Part shown: one piece after another, positions 17,526 to 25,743 of the stretch
How positions within the stretch are numbered: position 1 is the stretch's first letter
Layout of the letters: each line of letters starts with the position of its first letter
Assembly (NCBI GenBank): GCA_900315145.1
Contig: OMYE01000034.1
Location: 1-37,924, forward strand
Direction: 5' to 3'
Length of the DNA stretch: 37,924 bases
Origin: an uncultured Pseudomonadota bacterium
GTDB lineage: Bacteria > Pseudomonadota > Gammaproteobacteria > Enterobacterales > Succinivibrionaceae
The notes under the pieces: model-generated
Databases searched by the model: none
The model's input: only the letters and a program-made list of their open reading frames with translations
Told to the model about the DNA's origin: nothing
Program-made: the position numbers and the translations under genes

Positions 17526-18251
17526 TCAGACGCCGCGCATTTCAGGATTCCAGATATATTTATGCAGCTGGAGCTGTACCCTGATTTTTTCAGTAGATAT
17601 CTCTTTGGACCAGGCAAGCAGCTTTTCCACTATTTCCATAGGCTCAACCCTGCCGAATACAGCAGAAAGGTAGATGTAGCTTTCTGAATGCCGCTCGCGG
17701 ATAATTTCGAGTGATCTGGTAAAATCCTCTGTTGACCCGATAACCAGTTTCAGTACATCCTGCGGCCGCAGAAGATCAATATTCGGGAGGTGCATTCTTT
17801 TTTCCTCACCGCTTGCCGGGAGCTTATAGTCACAGCAGAAAATCAGACTGCCTGAAAAAGGAAGGTCAAGGTACGGCTTAAGGTCGATGGAGCCGTTGGT
17901 CTCTATATTGATAAGGTATCCTTCATCAGAGAGCAGTTTTAAAAGATCGGCGGCATTTCTCCGGAAAAACGGCTCGCCGCCGGTGAGAGTAATGTTACGG
18001 ATGTTCTTTCCGACGCTTTTAACCCGGTCAATAATTTCCGCAGCGGTCATAATCACGGCGCTGTCGCTTTTCCATGCATAGGAGGTGTCGCAGTAGGAGC
18101 AGCGGAGATTACAGTTACAGAGACGAATGAAAACGGCAAGTTCCCCCGACAGGGTTCCTTCACCGTTGATGGAGGTGAATATCTCGGATACGGGAAAGCG
18201 GGATTCGGCCGGATTTGCTGATAAGGTAATGTTTAAAGCATTCTCTGTCAT
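17526..18251 (-). CDS. queE: 7-carboxy-7-deazaguanine synthase (radical SAM)
   Basis: It converts 6-carboxy-5,6,7,8-tetrahydropterin to 7-carboxy-7-deazaguanine, the third step of queuosine/preQ0 synthesis, using a 4Fe-4S cluster and S-adenosylmethionine. The N-terminal EIFTSINGEGTLSG stretch and the radical-SAM triad CNLRCSYC (Cys47, Cys51, Cys54) are diagnostic, followed by NITLTGGEPFF and INIETNGS. The 241 residues are slightly longer than the usual ~220, and the C-terminus ends in the family-like LQLHKYIWNPEMRGV. It lies 95 bases after queD on the same strand, beyond a nested inverted repeat. Its ribosome-binding site is weak. Confidence 0.95.
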   Translation of the reverse strand: MTENALNITLSANPAESRFPVSEIFTSINGEGTLSGELAVFIRLCNCNLRCSYCDTSYAWKSDSAVIMTAAEIIDRVKSVGKNIRNITLTGGEPFFRRNAADLLKLLSDEGYLINIETNGSIDLKPYLDLPFSGSLIFCCDYKLPASGEEKRMHLPNIDLLRPQDVLKLVIGSTEDFTRSLEIIRERHSESYIYLSAVFGRVEPMEIVEKLLAWSKEISTEKIRVQLQLHKYIWNPEMRGV

Positions 18252-18280
18252 TTGTTTTTTGAAGATCTTATGGCTGTGTA

Positions 18281-18348
18281 AGAATTCCGGAGATAAACAG
18301 ATAAACGAAGCCCCGTTACCTCTGCGGGTAACAGGAAAACGGAATTCT
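18281..18348 (-). repeat. Nested inverted repeat between queD and queE
   Basis: An outer 9-bp perfect arm (AGAATTCCG at 18281-18289 with CGGAATTCT at 18340-18348) encloses a 6-bp stem (GTTACC at 18315-18320 with GGTAAC at 18327-18332). The outer arm includes the queD stop codon. No T-run follows, so it does not look like a terminator. It could tune queE translation or be an RNA processing site. Confidence 0.5.
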
Positions 18349-18694
18349 ACTCTGCTGTGTCATCCTTTTCATAGGACGCACTGTTCTGCGGGCTTTCTTC
18401 AACATCAACCCGGTAGCAGTAAGGCTGGAGCTGTTCGCATACCCAGAAGGCAATGTTTTCAGCGGTAGGATTGACATCAATAACATCGTTGATTACCTTG
18501 TGATCAAGAGCATCCTTGATCTTTTTCTTGATGAGACTGAAGTCCATAACCATGCCGTTTTTGTCCAGGGTGCGGCTCTTAAGGTAAACATCAATTATCC
18601 AGTTGTGACCATGAAGATTGGTGCACTTGCTTTCATAGTCGAGTTTTAAATAATGAGCGGCGCTGATAACAATTCTTTTTTTTACTTTGTACAT
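18347..18694 (-). CDS. queD: 6-carboxy-5,6,7,8-tetrahydropterin synthase
   Basis: It converts dihydroneopterin triphosphate to 6-carboxytetrahydropterin in the queuosine pathway. Zinc ligands are visible as His14 (ISAAHYL) and His28/His30 (NLHGHNW), with the catalytic Cys24 in ESKC just before. DFSLIKKKIKDALDHKVIND and the C-terminal PTAENIAFWVCEQL are family stretches. I start at the ATG at 18692-18694 (115 residues, the usual QueD length); the longer frame to 18748 adds 18 residues unlike the family. The C-terminus is acidic. It lies between queC and queE; the gap to queC is 288 bases, so a separate promoter is possible. Confidence 0.95.
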   Translation of the reverse strand: MYKVKKRIVISAAHYLKLDYESKCTNLHGHNWIIDVYLKSRTLDKNGMVMDFSLIKKKIKDALDHKVINDVIDVNPTAENIAFWVCEQLQPYCYRVDVEESPQNSASYEKDDTAE

Positions 18695-18982
18695 TGAATA
18701 TACCAAATTCTCGATAAAACATCGGGTTCGCCGGCATCTGTATGTCACCGGGATCCCCGCAGAGTCTTTTTTATTAACAACGTATATTTTAAATTTTAAA
18801 AATCCAAAACTTAAATTCTGCTGAATATAATCTTATGAACCTAAGCTAAAGAGAGATTTAATTCTGTTTTGTAAACTGCATTCCTGTACGTAGCAACTGT
18901 ATCTGGTACCTACGTTCTGAAGTACACCGGATAACGGAAGTAGAGCTTCATATTGAGAATCCGAAACAGTGACAGAACCTTC

Positions 18983-19666
18983 TTACTTCATGAGCGGGTC
19001 TATGGCGTTATTAAGCTTAAAGGCATTGAAGCGGTCAATACAGGTGCCGCATGTACCGCACGGCTTTTCCCCGCCCTCATAGCAGCTCCATGTGAGCTCA
19101 TAAGGGACCTTCATGGCAAGTCCCTGTCTGACGATATCCGCCTTGTTGCTGTTAATAAAAGGAGCTACCAGTTTGATTTCATGGCCGGTGCCTTCATAAA
19201 TAGCCTTTCCCATATAATCCACAAACTCCGGAGTGCAGTCTGGATAGGCTCTTCCCGCAGCATCATCTTTATGGGCTCCGTACCAGATTTCGTCTGAACC
19301 GTTGCTCTGGGCTACGGCTGCTGCTGCCGAAAGCATCAGTCCGTTGCGGAACGGTACATAGGTATTAACAGTTCCGGTACCGCCTAAATCCTTTAACTGT
19401 TCAGCGTAGCTGCGATGTTCAATCTCTTCTGAAGAATGATTCAGCAGGGAACAGTTGGAACCGGCAAAAACAGGTGAAAGATCAAGAATCGTAAGTTTAA
19501 CTCCGTAATAGTCCGCAACGGCCTGTGCTGAACGCACTTCACGATCATGCTTCTGACCGTAGTGAATGCTTAGAGCTTCAACATTTTCAGAACCATATTT
19601 ACTTACGACCAGGGCTAGACAGGTAGAACTGTCCAGTCCTCCACTTAATAATACGGTAATTTTCAT
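18983..19666 (-). CDS. queC: 7-cyano-7-deazaguanine synthase (preQ0 synthase)
   Basis: It uses ATP and ammonia to turn 7-carboxy-7-deazaguanine into preQ0. The ATP-pyrophosphatase loop SGGLDS is at residues 8-13, followed by ALSIHYGQKHDRE and NTYVPFRNGLMLSAAAAVA. A C-terminal zinc site with four Cys is present (SCYEGGEKPCGTCGTC). It is 227 residues, close to the family norm. The start is the ATG at 19664-19666, with GGGACA as a modest ribosome-binding site; the TTG four codons earlier overlaps that site. It is the first gene of the minus-strand queCDE group, with a good promoter candidate at 19735-19763. Confidence 0.97.
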   Translation of the reverse strand: MKITVLLSGGLDSSTCLALVVSKYGSENVEALSIHYGQKHDREVRSAQAVADYYGVKLTILDLSPVFAGSNCSLLNHSSEEIEHRSYAEQLKDLGGTGTVNTYVPFRNGLMLSAAAAVAQSNGSDEIWYGAHKDDAAGRAYPDCTPEFVDYMGKAIYEGTGHEIKLVAPFINSNKADIVRQGLAMKVPYELTWSCYEGGEKPCGTCGTCIDRFNAFKLNNAIDPLMK

Positions 19667-19734
19667 GATATGTCCCAATTACAAAAAACCTGCCGCTGTC
19701 ACCTGAGGTCTGCCAATAATAAATAACTGTGACT

Positions 19735-19763
19735 ATTGTAACATAAGAGACAAAATCTGACAT
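19735..19763 (-). promoter_or_regulatory. Promoter for queC
   Basis: On the minus strand, ATGTCA (19758-19763) and TACAAT (19735-19740) are 17 bases apart, and the -10 has an upstream TG (TGTTACAAT), making an extended -10. The leader would be about 60 bases. Confidence 0.5.
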
Positions 19764-20078
19764 GAATAACTGACATTGCCGGAGCATTTTTCTGAAAATT
19801 CACAGGGGCTTTTACGGGACGTTTTTTTTTAGACAGGAAGAGCTTGCCTGAAAAAGGCTGCAGATACCTTCTGCCGGACTGCTCATTCTGCAGTTTATTC
19901 CGGATGAGATTTCCCGGAAAAACATTATTTCCAGTTAAGAAAAGCGCCGGTACCTTCTGTCCTGAGGAAAGAACAGGCAAAATTGGACAAAATGTTATTT
20001 CATGTCAAAAATTGCCGATGACCATAATGCAGTCCCGGAGGAATTAGGCTAATATTTTTACGTGCCATATTACGGCAG

Positions 20079-20100
20079 AAACCGGCATCCCGGTTTTTCT
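20079..20100 (+). promoter_or_regulatory. Terminator-like hairpin in the mobB leader
   Basis: A 7-bp perfect stem (AAACCGG at 20079-20085 with CCGGTTT at 20090-20096) with a 4-base loop is followed directly by further T (TTCTT). It ends 37 bases before the mobB ATG and could end transcription before the molybdenum gene cluster. Confidence 0.5.
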
Positions 20101-20137
20101 TAACATCCCGGCGGAATATTGTGACAGGACATAAGGC

Positions 20138-20737
20138 ATGAAAGTTTTACAAATTGTCGGCGTCCGGAAATCCGGAAAAACCACGACTGTCGAAAATCTG
20201 GTTAAAGAACTGAAGCACCGGGGGTACCGTGTGGGTACATTGAAATGTATCAACTGCCCGCTGTTTTCCCTTGATTCTGATAAGAAAACAAATACGGCAC
20301 GACATGCCGCTGCAGGTGCAGATGTGGTGGTGGCATTCGGCAGAAGGGAGGTGGATTTTATTTACCCGGAGCCTATGGATATCAGCCGGACTCTGGCTCT
20401 TTTAGAGCCTGCCGGACTTGATTTCTGTATTGTGGAAGGAGGATATGAATTCGATCTGCCCCGTGTTGTCTGTTTAGGAGAACCGGTGGAACTCGCGGAA
20501 CGCCTTACTGAAAAAACCTTTGCCGTTGCCGGGGTTGCGGCGGATTCTGTTTCAGGGACTTCAGCACTCCCACGGTTCAACGCGCTTGATGATGAGAGTA
20601 TCGGGGAGCTTGCAGGTTTTATTGAAAAAAATGTACCTCAGCTCACTCTTCCCGTAAAGCATCTGGAAAGACCTGCATCGTGCCGCGGATTCTGTAAAGG
20701 ATGCTCCGGTCATCACAGTAAGAGTCAGGATGCATAA
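20138..20737 (+). CDS. mobB: Molybdopterin-guanine dinucleotide biosynthesis adaptor (MobB) with Cys-rich tail
   Basis: MobB binds GTP and helps MobA attach GMP to molybdopterin. The P-loop GVRKSGKTT is at residues 8-16, followed by LVKELKHRGYRVGTLK and the TNTARHAAAGADVVVAF segment equivalent to the DTxRHxxAGA motif of the family. Two features are unusual: a CINC pair at the position where MobB proteins commonly have His residues after the second strand, and a C-terminal tail with CRGFCKGC and HH that could bind zinc or an Fe-S cluster. The second MoeA-like protein of the cluster has a comparable Cys tail. It is the first gene of the long plus-strand molybdenum cluster. AAGG lies upstream of the ATG. 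Confidence 0.88.
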   Translation: MKVLQIVGVRKSGKTTTVENLVKELKHRGYRVGTLKCINCPLFSLDSDKKTNTARHAAAGADVVVAFGRREVDFIYPEPMDISRTLALLEPAGLDFCIVEGGYEFDLPRVVCLGEPVELAERLTEKTFAVAGVAADSVSGTSALPRFNALDDESIGELAGFIEKNVPQLTLPVKHLERPASCRGFCKGCSGHHSKSQDA

Positions 20738-20804
20738 AAACACAAATAAAGAAATAATCAGTATTAAAACGGAATAAGTATCAGTAGAAAAATAACGGAA
20801 TAAA

Positions 20805-21752
20805 ATGAGTAACGAAGCTGGAATAATCCGCAACATCTGCATCAGTCTCACAAAGGGAACAGCAAAGAGTGAAGTGCCAGAGGCCAGGCTGATTGCCGAC
20901 TGGGGGATTGAACATGATGCCCATGCAGGAAAATGGCACCGGCAGATAAGTCTGCTGCCACAGGATAAAATCGCCGGATTCAATGCCAGAGGAGCCGGTG
21001 TCATTCCCGGTGATTTCGGTGAGAATCTGATTGTTGAAGGTATCGATTTTACGGCAATATCACCAGGCGTGAGGCTTGTCTCGGGGGACTGTGTACTGGA
21101 GATTACCCAGATTGGGAAAAAGTGCCACAGTCACTGCGCCATATTTAAGAAAATGGGTGAATGCATCATGCCCCGGAACGGAATTTTTGCGAAGGTGATA
21201 AAAGGCGGGATTATCAGAAAAGGGGACAGGGTTACGGTTATGGAGAAAAAAGAGCATACCGGTTACACCGCTGCTGTGATTACCATGAGTGATAAGGGCG
21301 CAGCAGGACAGCGTGAGGATGAAAGTGGCAGATTTCTTAGGGAGAGGCTCACTGCAGAAAAATATGATGTTATAGAATATCTTCTTCTTCCCGATGATGA
21401 GGAGATGCTGAAGCGTGAGCTTATACGTCTTGCTGATGAACGGCAGGTAAATCTCATTATTACCACCGGAGGAACAGGTTTTTCACAGCGTGATATCACG
21501 CCAGAGGCTACTCTCGCAGTGGCCACCCGCAACGCCCCCGGAATTGCTGAGGCCATCCGAGCCGAATCACTCAGAATAACCAGAAGAGCCATGCTTTCGA
21601 GAGCAGCGTCGGTGATCAGAAACGAAACCCTGATAGTGAATCTTCCCGGGAGCAGAAAGGCCGTGGAGGAATGCCTTGATGTCTGCCTTGCCGAGCTAGG
21701 ACACGGTCTCGGTATTCTTCTAGGGCGTGACGGGGAATGCGGAAGGGAATGA
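20805..21752 (+). CDS. MOSC domain - MogA/MoaB fusion (molybdopterin adenylyltransferase)
   Basis: Two domains are fused in 315 residues. Residues 1 to about 148 are a MOSC domain, with ARLIADWGIEHDAHAG, PGDFGENL, the Cys region GKKCHSHCAIF, and the closing GIFAKVIKGGIIRKGD. MOSC proteins handle sulfur or molybdenum-bound cofactors. Residues from about 152 to the end are a MogA/MoaB-type domain with AVITMSDKG, LIITTGGTGFSQRDITPEAT and LIVNLPGSRKAVEECL; it adenylates molybdopterin before molybdenum insertion by MoeA. Such fusions are known in anaerobes. It lies 67 bases after mobB, in a leader with two copies of ACGGAATAA, the second acting as a weak ribosome-binding site. Confidence 0.92.
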   Translation: MSNEAGIIRNICISLTKGTAKSEVPEARLIADWGIEHDAHAGKWHRQISLLPQDKIAGFNARGAGVIPGDFGENLIVEGIDFTAISPGVRLVSGDCVLEITQIGKKCHSHCAIFKKMGECIMPRNGIFAKVIKGGIIRKGDRVTVMEKKEHTGYTAAVITMSDKGAAGQREDESGRFLRERLTAEKYDVIEYLLLPDDEEMLKRELIRLADERQVNLIITTGGTGFSQRDITPEATLAVATRNAPGIAEAIRAESLRITRRAMLSRAASVIRNETLIVNLPGSRKAVEECLDVCLAELGHGLGILLGRDGECGRE

Positions 21753-21774
21753 GTTAAGCGGAAGCTTTTTTGAT

Positions 21775-21791
21775 TTACAGATAATCTGTAA
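21775..21791. promoter_or_regulatory. Perfect 17-base palindrome upstream of modA
   Basis: TTACAGAT, one A, then ATCTGTAA form a perfect 8-1-8 inverted repeat, 63 bases before the modA start and 23 bases after the MOSC-MogA stop. The size and position suit a dimeric regulator binding site for molybdate uptake genes. It does not look like the E. coli ModE site. Confidence 0.5.
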
Positions 21792-21853
21792 GGTCTGTTC
21801 TGAGTGAAAGAATATTATTGAGAAGAATAAGATAACGATTATTAAGAGAAAAA

Positions 21854-22723
21854 ATGATTATGAAGAATTTAAAAAAAGCCTCAGGCATTTTTTCAGTACT
21901 GGGATTATCTCTGATTCTTTTTTCCGGATGCGGTGATGAGTCAGCTGTTGCAGGCAGTCAGGAAAAATCTCAAAAAACCAGAATTACCTTTTTTGCCGCC
22001 GCCTCCATGACGGAAACACTTTCCTCCGTTGCTGAAAAATATCAGAAAGAGCATCCTGATGTAGATATTGTCTTCAGTTTTGATTCTTCAGGAACTCTGA
22101 AAACCCAGATTGTAGAAGGTGCCTACTGCGATATATTTATGTCGGCATCGACAAAACAGATGAATGAACTTGACAAAAATTCCGGCAAGGCAGCCCCCGG
22201 AGCCGATTATGTACTGAGTGACACCCGCGTGAATCTATTAGAAAACAAGGTGGTGCTTGCAGTTCCTGACGGCAACCCGAAGAATATCGGCAGCTTTGCT
22301 GAACTGGTAAATTCTCTTAACGGGGGCAGGGTGCTTCTTGCCATAGGTAACAGCGATGTACCGGTGGGACAGTATACCCAGAAGCTTTTTGCCTATTACG
22401 GTCTTAATATGGATGATTTATACCGGAGCAAAACCCTTACCGTCGGCAATAATGTCAAGGAGATAACCACTCAGGTGAAGGAGGGGGTGGCTGATGCCGG
22501 TATCATTTATTCCACTGATGCCTATTCCGCCGGTCTTACCTTCGTGGATACTGCAAATACCGAGATGGTCGGAAAGGTTGTATATCCGGTGGCTGTACTT
22601 AAGCAGTCAAAGCATCAGAAAGAGGCCAGGGACATTGTGAATTATCTTAAAAATGATGAATCACGTAGAATTTTTGAAAGTGTGGGCTTTACCGTCCTGA
22701 ACCTGGACTCTCCCAGTGAGTAA
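21854..22723 (+). CDS. modA: Molybdate ABC transporter, substrate-binding lipoprotein
   Basis: ModA captures molybdate (or tungstate) outside the inner membrane and delivers it to ModBC. The 289-residue product has a lipobox (LFSGC) after a hydrophobic signal, then the type-2 periplasmic binding fold: ITFFAAASMTETLSSVAEKY, FSFDSSGTLKTQIVEGA with the oxyanion-binding Ser pairs, and CDIFMSASTKQMNEL. VPVGQYTQK and the VKEGVADAGIIYSTDA hinge segment are family stretches. As a lipoprotein it differs from the soluble E. coli ModA. The first ATG is used because AAGAG is 5 bases ahead; an ATG two codons later is also possible. It heads modABC, preceded by a 17-base palindrome. Confidence 0.96.
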   Translation: MIMKNLKKASGIFSVLGLSLILFSGCGDESAVAGSQEKSQKTRITFFAAASMTETLSSVAEKYQKEHPDVDIVFSFDSSGTLKTQIVEGAYCDIFMSASTKQMNELDKNSGKAAPGADYVLSDTRVNLLENKVVLAVPDGNPKNIGSFAELVNSLNGGRVLLAIGNSDVPVGQYTQKLFAYYGLNMDDLYRSKTLTVGNNVKEITTQVKEGVADAGIIYSTDAYSAGLTFVDTANTEMVGKVVYPVAVLKQSKHQKEARDIVNYLKNDESRRIFESVGFTVLNLDSPSE

Positions 22724-22758
22724 AAATCGCAGCAGACAGCAGTGATCACGGTGAAAGT

Positions 22759-23421
22759 ATGGATTTATACCCGTTATATAACTCTGTAAGAATAGCACTG
22801 ATTTCAACGGTAATCATTTTTTTTATCGGTACGGCATCTGCTTATTACATCTCCAGACTGCCGCGTGCGGTTAAAGGAGTACTGGACGTGCTCCTTACCA
22901 TCCCCCTGGTGCTGCCTCCTACGGTGATCGGTTATCTGCTGCTGCGGATTCTCGGTCCACACCGTCTGGTGGGAGGTTTCTTTCTGGAGTGGTTCGACCT
23001 GCGGCTTACCATGAACTGGTGGTCAACGGTTTTTGCCACCACCGTTGTAAGCTTTCCTTTGATGTATCGTACCTGTCGCGGTGTTTTTGAGTCCTTTGAC
23101 GTGAATATCACTCAGGCGGCTCAGACTCTGGGGCTTAGCAATACCTATATTTTCTGGCGTCTGATGCTGCCGGTATGCAAATCCGGTATTATTGCCGGTC
23201 TGGTGCTTTCTTTTACCAGAGCTCTCGGCGAGTACGGAGCCACCAGCATGGTGTCAGGCTATATTCCTCATGAGACAGCCACTATATCCACCACAGTCTA
23301 TCAGCTGTGGCGCACGGAAAACGATGATCTGGCTGTGAGATGGGTTCTTATTAATCTCCTGATTTCGTTTGTGGTGCTGTTTTTTATGAATATGCTGGAA
23401 AACCGCAGGAAAAGAATTTAA
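22759..23421 (+). CDS. modB: Molybdate ABC transporter, permease
   Basis: This is the inner-membrane channel of the molybdate importer. The 220-residue product has about five to six hydrophobic segments and the EAA-type coupling motif around ALGEYGATSMVSGYI (residues about 155-169), with SLPLVLPPTVIGY-like TIPLVLPPTVIGY near the N-terminal third, both typical of ModB. It lies 35 bases after modA, and its TAA stop directly abuts the modC ATG, so the two are translationally coupled. Confidence 0.97.
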   Translation: MDLYPLYNSVRIALISTVIIFFIGTASAYYISRLPRAVKGVLDVLLTIPLVLPPTVIGYLLLRILGPHRLVGGFFLEWFDLRLTMNWWSTVFATTVVSFPLMYRTCRGVFESFDVNITQAAQTLGLSNTYIFWRLMLPVCKSGIIAGLVLSFTRALGEYGATSMVSGYIPHETATISTTVYQLWRTENDDLAVRWVLINLLISFVVLFFMNMLENRRKRI

Positions 23422-24483
23422 ATGTCTCTTACCGTTGATATTGAAAAAAATCTGGATAATTTCTGTCTCCGGGTGGCTTTTAATGCCGGTGAAGGTATTA
23501 CCTCACTGCTCGGCGCCTCCGGATGCGGCAAATCCATGACTTTGAAATGCATAGCCGGAGTGGCTACCCCGGACAGAGGCCGCATTGTTCTCAATGACCG
23601 GGTTCTTTTTGATTCGGAGAAAAGAATCAACCTGCCGCCGCAGAAGCGGAAGGTGGGGTATCTTTTTCAGAACTACGCGCTGTTCCCGAACATGACGGTT
23701 TATGAAAATATTCTCTGCTCGGTTAGAAATGCCGAATCATCAGCCGCAAGGAGGGAAATTACAGAGAATGTCATAAAGAGACTGCATCTTACATCCGTGT
23801 GTAATCAGCCGGCAACGTCCGTTTCCGGCGGGGAGATGCAGCGTACTGCTCTTGCCAGAATTCTTGTGAATAATGCGGAAATAATTATGCTCGATGAACC
23901 CTTTTCCGCTCTTGATGAGCATCTGCGCTTTGCCGTGGAGAATGAAGTGGCGGAGCTTATGCGGGGGTATGGAAGAACGGTACTGCTGGTCTCCCACAAC
24001 CGGGATGAGGTGTACAGACTGAGCTCCCGGGTTGTTGTTATGCATAAAGGCATGAAGGAGACCGAGGGTGAGGTCGGTGAGGTGTTTAAAAATCCCCGTA
24101 CCGTAAATGCCGCCCGTCTTACCGGAGTTAAAAATATTGTTCCGGCCTCTCTTGATACAGGGGGTGTGCTGCATGTGCCGGGCTGGGGAATTAGCGTGAC
24201 TGCCGGGAATCACCTCTGTAGCGGGCAGGTTATCATGGCCGGGCTCAGAATGAATGATATTAAAACAGGTCAAAACACCGCCGTTCAGGGACGCTTTTAT
24301 GATTTTATTATCTCTGGAGTAACGGAGAATCTTTTTAATTATATCGTGGAGCTTTACCGGAAGGATCTCCCGGACGGACTGCCTCTTTTCTGGCAGGTAT
24401 CAAAGGATATGTGGCACAGTGATGAGAGAAAGGAGATTAGTCTTTTTATTCCTGACACGGCCGTAATGCCTTTATGTGAATGA
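23422..24483 (+). CDS. modC: Molybdate ABC transporter, ATP-binding protein
   Basis: ModC powers import. The Walker A GASGCGKS is at residues 31-38, the Q-loop in LFQNYALFPNMTV, the signature SGGEMQR near 135, Walker B with IIMLDEPFSALDEH, and the switch His in LLVSHNRDEV. The last ~100 residues form a regulatory TOBE-like region that can sense molybdate. Its 353 residues match ModC of E. coli (352). It starts immediately after the modB stop. A GTG in its 3' end could begin the next frame, but I favour a later start for moeA. Confidence 0.97.
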   Translation: MSLTVDIEKNLDNFCLRVAFNAGEGITSLLGASGCGKSMTLKCIAGVATPDRGRIVLNDRVLFDSEKRINLPPQKRKVGYLFQNYALFPNMTVYENILCSVRNAESSAARREITENVIKRLHLTSVCNQPATSVSGGEMQRTALARILVNNAEIIMLDEPFSALDEHLRFAVENEVAELMRGYGRTVLLVSHNRDEVYRLSSRVVVMHKGMKETEGEVGEVFKNPRTVNAARLTGVKNIVPASLDTGGVLHVPGWGISVTAGNHLCSGQVIMAGLRMNDIKTGQNTAVQGRFYDFIISGVTENLFNYIVELYRKDLPDGLPLFWQVSKDMWHSDERKEISLFIPDTAVMPLCE

Positions 24484-24499
24484 TTGTGAGGATTTATTT

Positions 24500-25720
24500 A
24501 TGCGAGTGCTGAAAAAAACAAATTTCAGAGAAGCGCGGGACGCACTTCTCGCAGAGACCGGGATCACCGGTGTGGAAAAGGTTGACATCTCCGAGGTTTT
24601 CGGGAGAGTTCTCAGCACCGACATAAGGGCGGCTATGATGATTCCTCATTACGACAGGTCTCCGTTCGACGGCTATGCCCTCAGAAGTGCGGATGTGGCG
24701 AATGCTTCGGAGGAGCATCCGGTCACCCTCAGAGTGCTTTATGAGATTAAGGCCGGTGATGAAGCCGGAGCTCCGGTTGGTGCCGGCGAGGCTGTAAAAA
24801 TTCTTACCGGTGCCCCGATTCCTGCCGGTGCCGACTGCGTACAGAAATACGAGGATACGGTTTTTGATGCCAGGTCAGTGACTCTTAAAGCTCCTTTAAG
24901 AAGCGGTCAGAACATTGTGCGTGCTGGTGAGGATGTAAAAGCAGGCAGGCTTCTTGCAGGCAGGGGCACTATTGCCGATGTGGCGGTTACAGGGATGCTG
25001 GCCTCACAGGGAATGAAGACTGTTGACGTCTATAAAAAGCTTCGTTTGGCTGTTATCAGTACCGGAAATGAGCTTACTGAAGTTGGGGATCATTTGTCAG
25101 GCAGCAGTATATACAATACCAACAGATATATGCTGACTGCTGAGCTTCAAAGATGCGGCTTCGAAGCTTTCTATGCCGGACTTGCCGGGGATGATGCTGA
25201 GGAAACATGTGAGCTTATCGCCGGATGTCTGGATAATTATGACGGGGTGATTATCACCGGCGGGGTTTCCGCCGGGGATTACGATGTGGTACCTGAGGCC
25301 ATGGAAAAGGCGGGAGTATCCATCAGGTGTCACGGGGTGAAGATGAAACCCGGAATGGCCTGTGCGTACGGCTTCAAGAATGGAAAACCATGTATTGCCC
25401 TGTCCGGAAATCCGGCTTCAGCCATGACCAATTTCTACTGTATTGCCGGACCTCTTTTAAGAAAGTACGCCGGTGAGGAGAATTACCTTCCGGAAATCAT
25501 CAGGGTGAAAATGACCGGGGATTTTGCTAAAGGAGCCAAAGGTGAACGGCTTATAAGAGGCAGGATGGTTATTGCCGACGGTGTGGTTACCATGGAACCT
25601 CCTGCTGATCAGGGAAATGCGGTTATCAGCAGTATGGCCGGAGCCAATCTTATGGTTATTGTTCCTCCTGAACATGGTCCGGTTCATGCCGGGGATGTGC
25701 TGGACGGTTTTATGATATAG
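24500..25720 (+). CDS. moeA: Molybdopterin molybdenumtransferase (MoeA)
   Basis: MoeA inserts molybdate into adenylated molybdopterin. Key stretches are MIPHYDRSPFDGYALRSADV, VKILTGAPIPAGADCVQKYED, LAVISTGNELTEVGDHL, GVIITGGVSAGDYDVV and GKPCIALSGNPASAMTNF, which cover domains I to III in order; the C-terminal domain IV follows. The ATG at 24500 gives 406 residues (E. coli 411) and has GAGGA 7 bases upstream; the alternative GTG at 24476 overlaps modC and lacks such a site. It lies 16 bases after modC in the same operon. Confidence 0.97.
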   Translation: MRVLKKTNFREARDALLAETGITGVEKVDISEVFGRVLSTDIRAAMMIPHYDRSPFDGYALRSADVANASEEHPVTLRVLYEIKAGDEAGAPVGAGEAVKILTGAPIPAGADCVQKYEDTVFDARSVTLKAPLRSGQNIVRAGEDVKAGRLLAGRGTIADVAVTGMLASQGMKTVDVYKKLRLAVISTGNELTEVGDHLSGSSIYNTNRYMLTAELQRCGFEAFYAGLAGDDAEETCELIAGCLDNYDGVIITGGVSAGDYDVVPEAMEKAGVSIRCHGVKMKPGMACAYGFKNGKPCIALSGNPASAMTNFYCIAGPLLRKYAGEENYLPEIIRVKMTGDFAKGAKGERLIRGRMVIADGVVTMEPPADQGNAVISSMAGANLMVIVPPEHGPVHAGDVLDGFMI

Positions 25721-25743
25721 TTTAGTTTTTTCTCGGAGTTTAA

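Larger units (their letters stand above)
19667..20137. other. Intergenic region between divergent queC and mobB
   Basis: A 471-base gap holding the queC promoter on the left and the mobB leader on the right, including the terminator-like hairpin at 20079-20100. No gene is supported. A preQ1 or molybdenum-cofactor riboswitch was looked for by eye and not recognised. Confidence 0.5.

Noticed and set aside
18695-18982. Possible preQ1 riboswitch before queD, including an inverted repeat (ACGTAG/CTACGT near 18888-18924)
   Set aside because: The conserved preQ1-I core could not be found by eye on the minus strand; the inverted repeat alone is not enough. I see no gene in this 288-base gap.
24476-24499. 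GTG start for moeA overlapping the end of modC
   Set aside because: The ATG at 24500 has a GAGGA site at good distance and gives the normal MoeA length.
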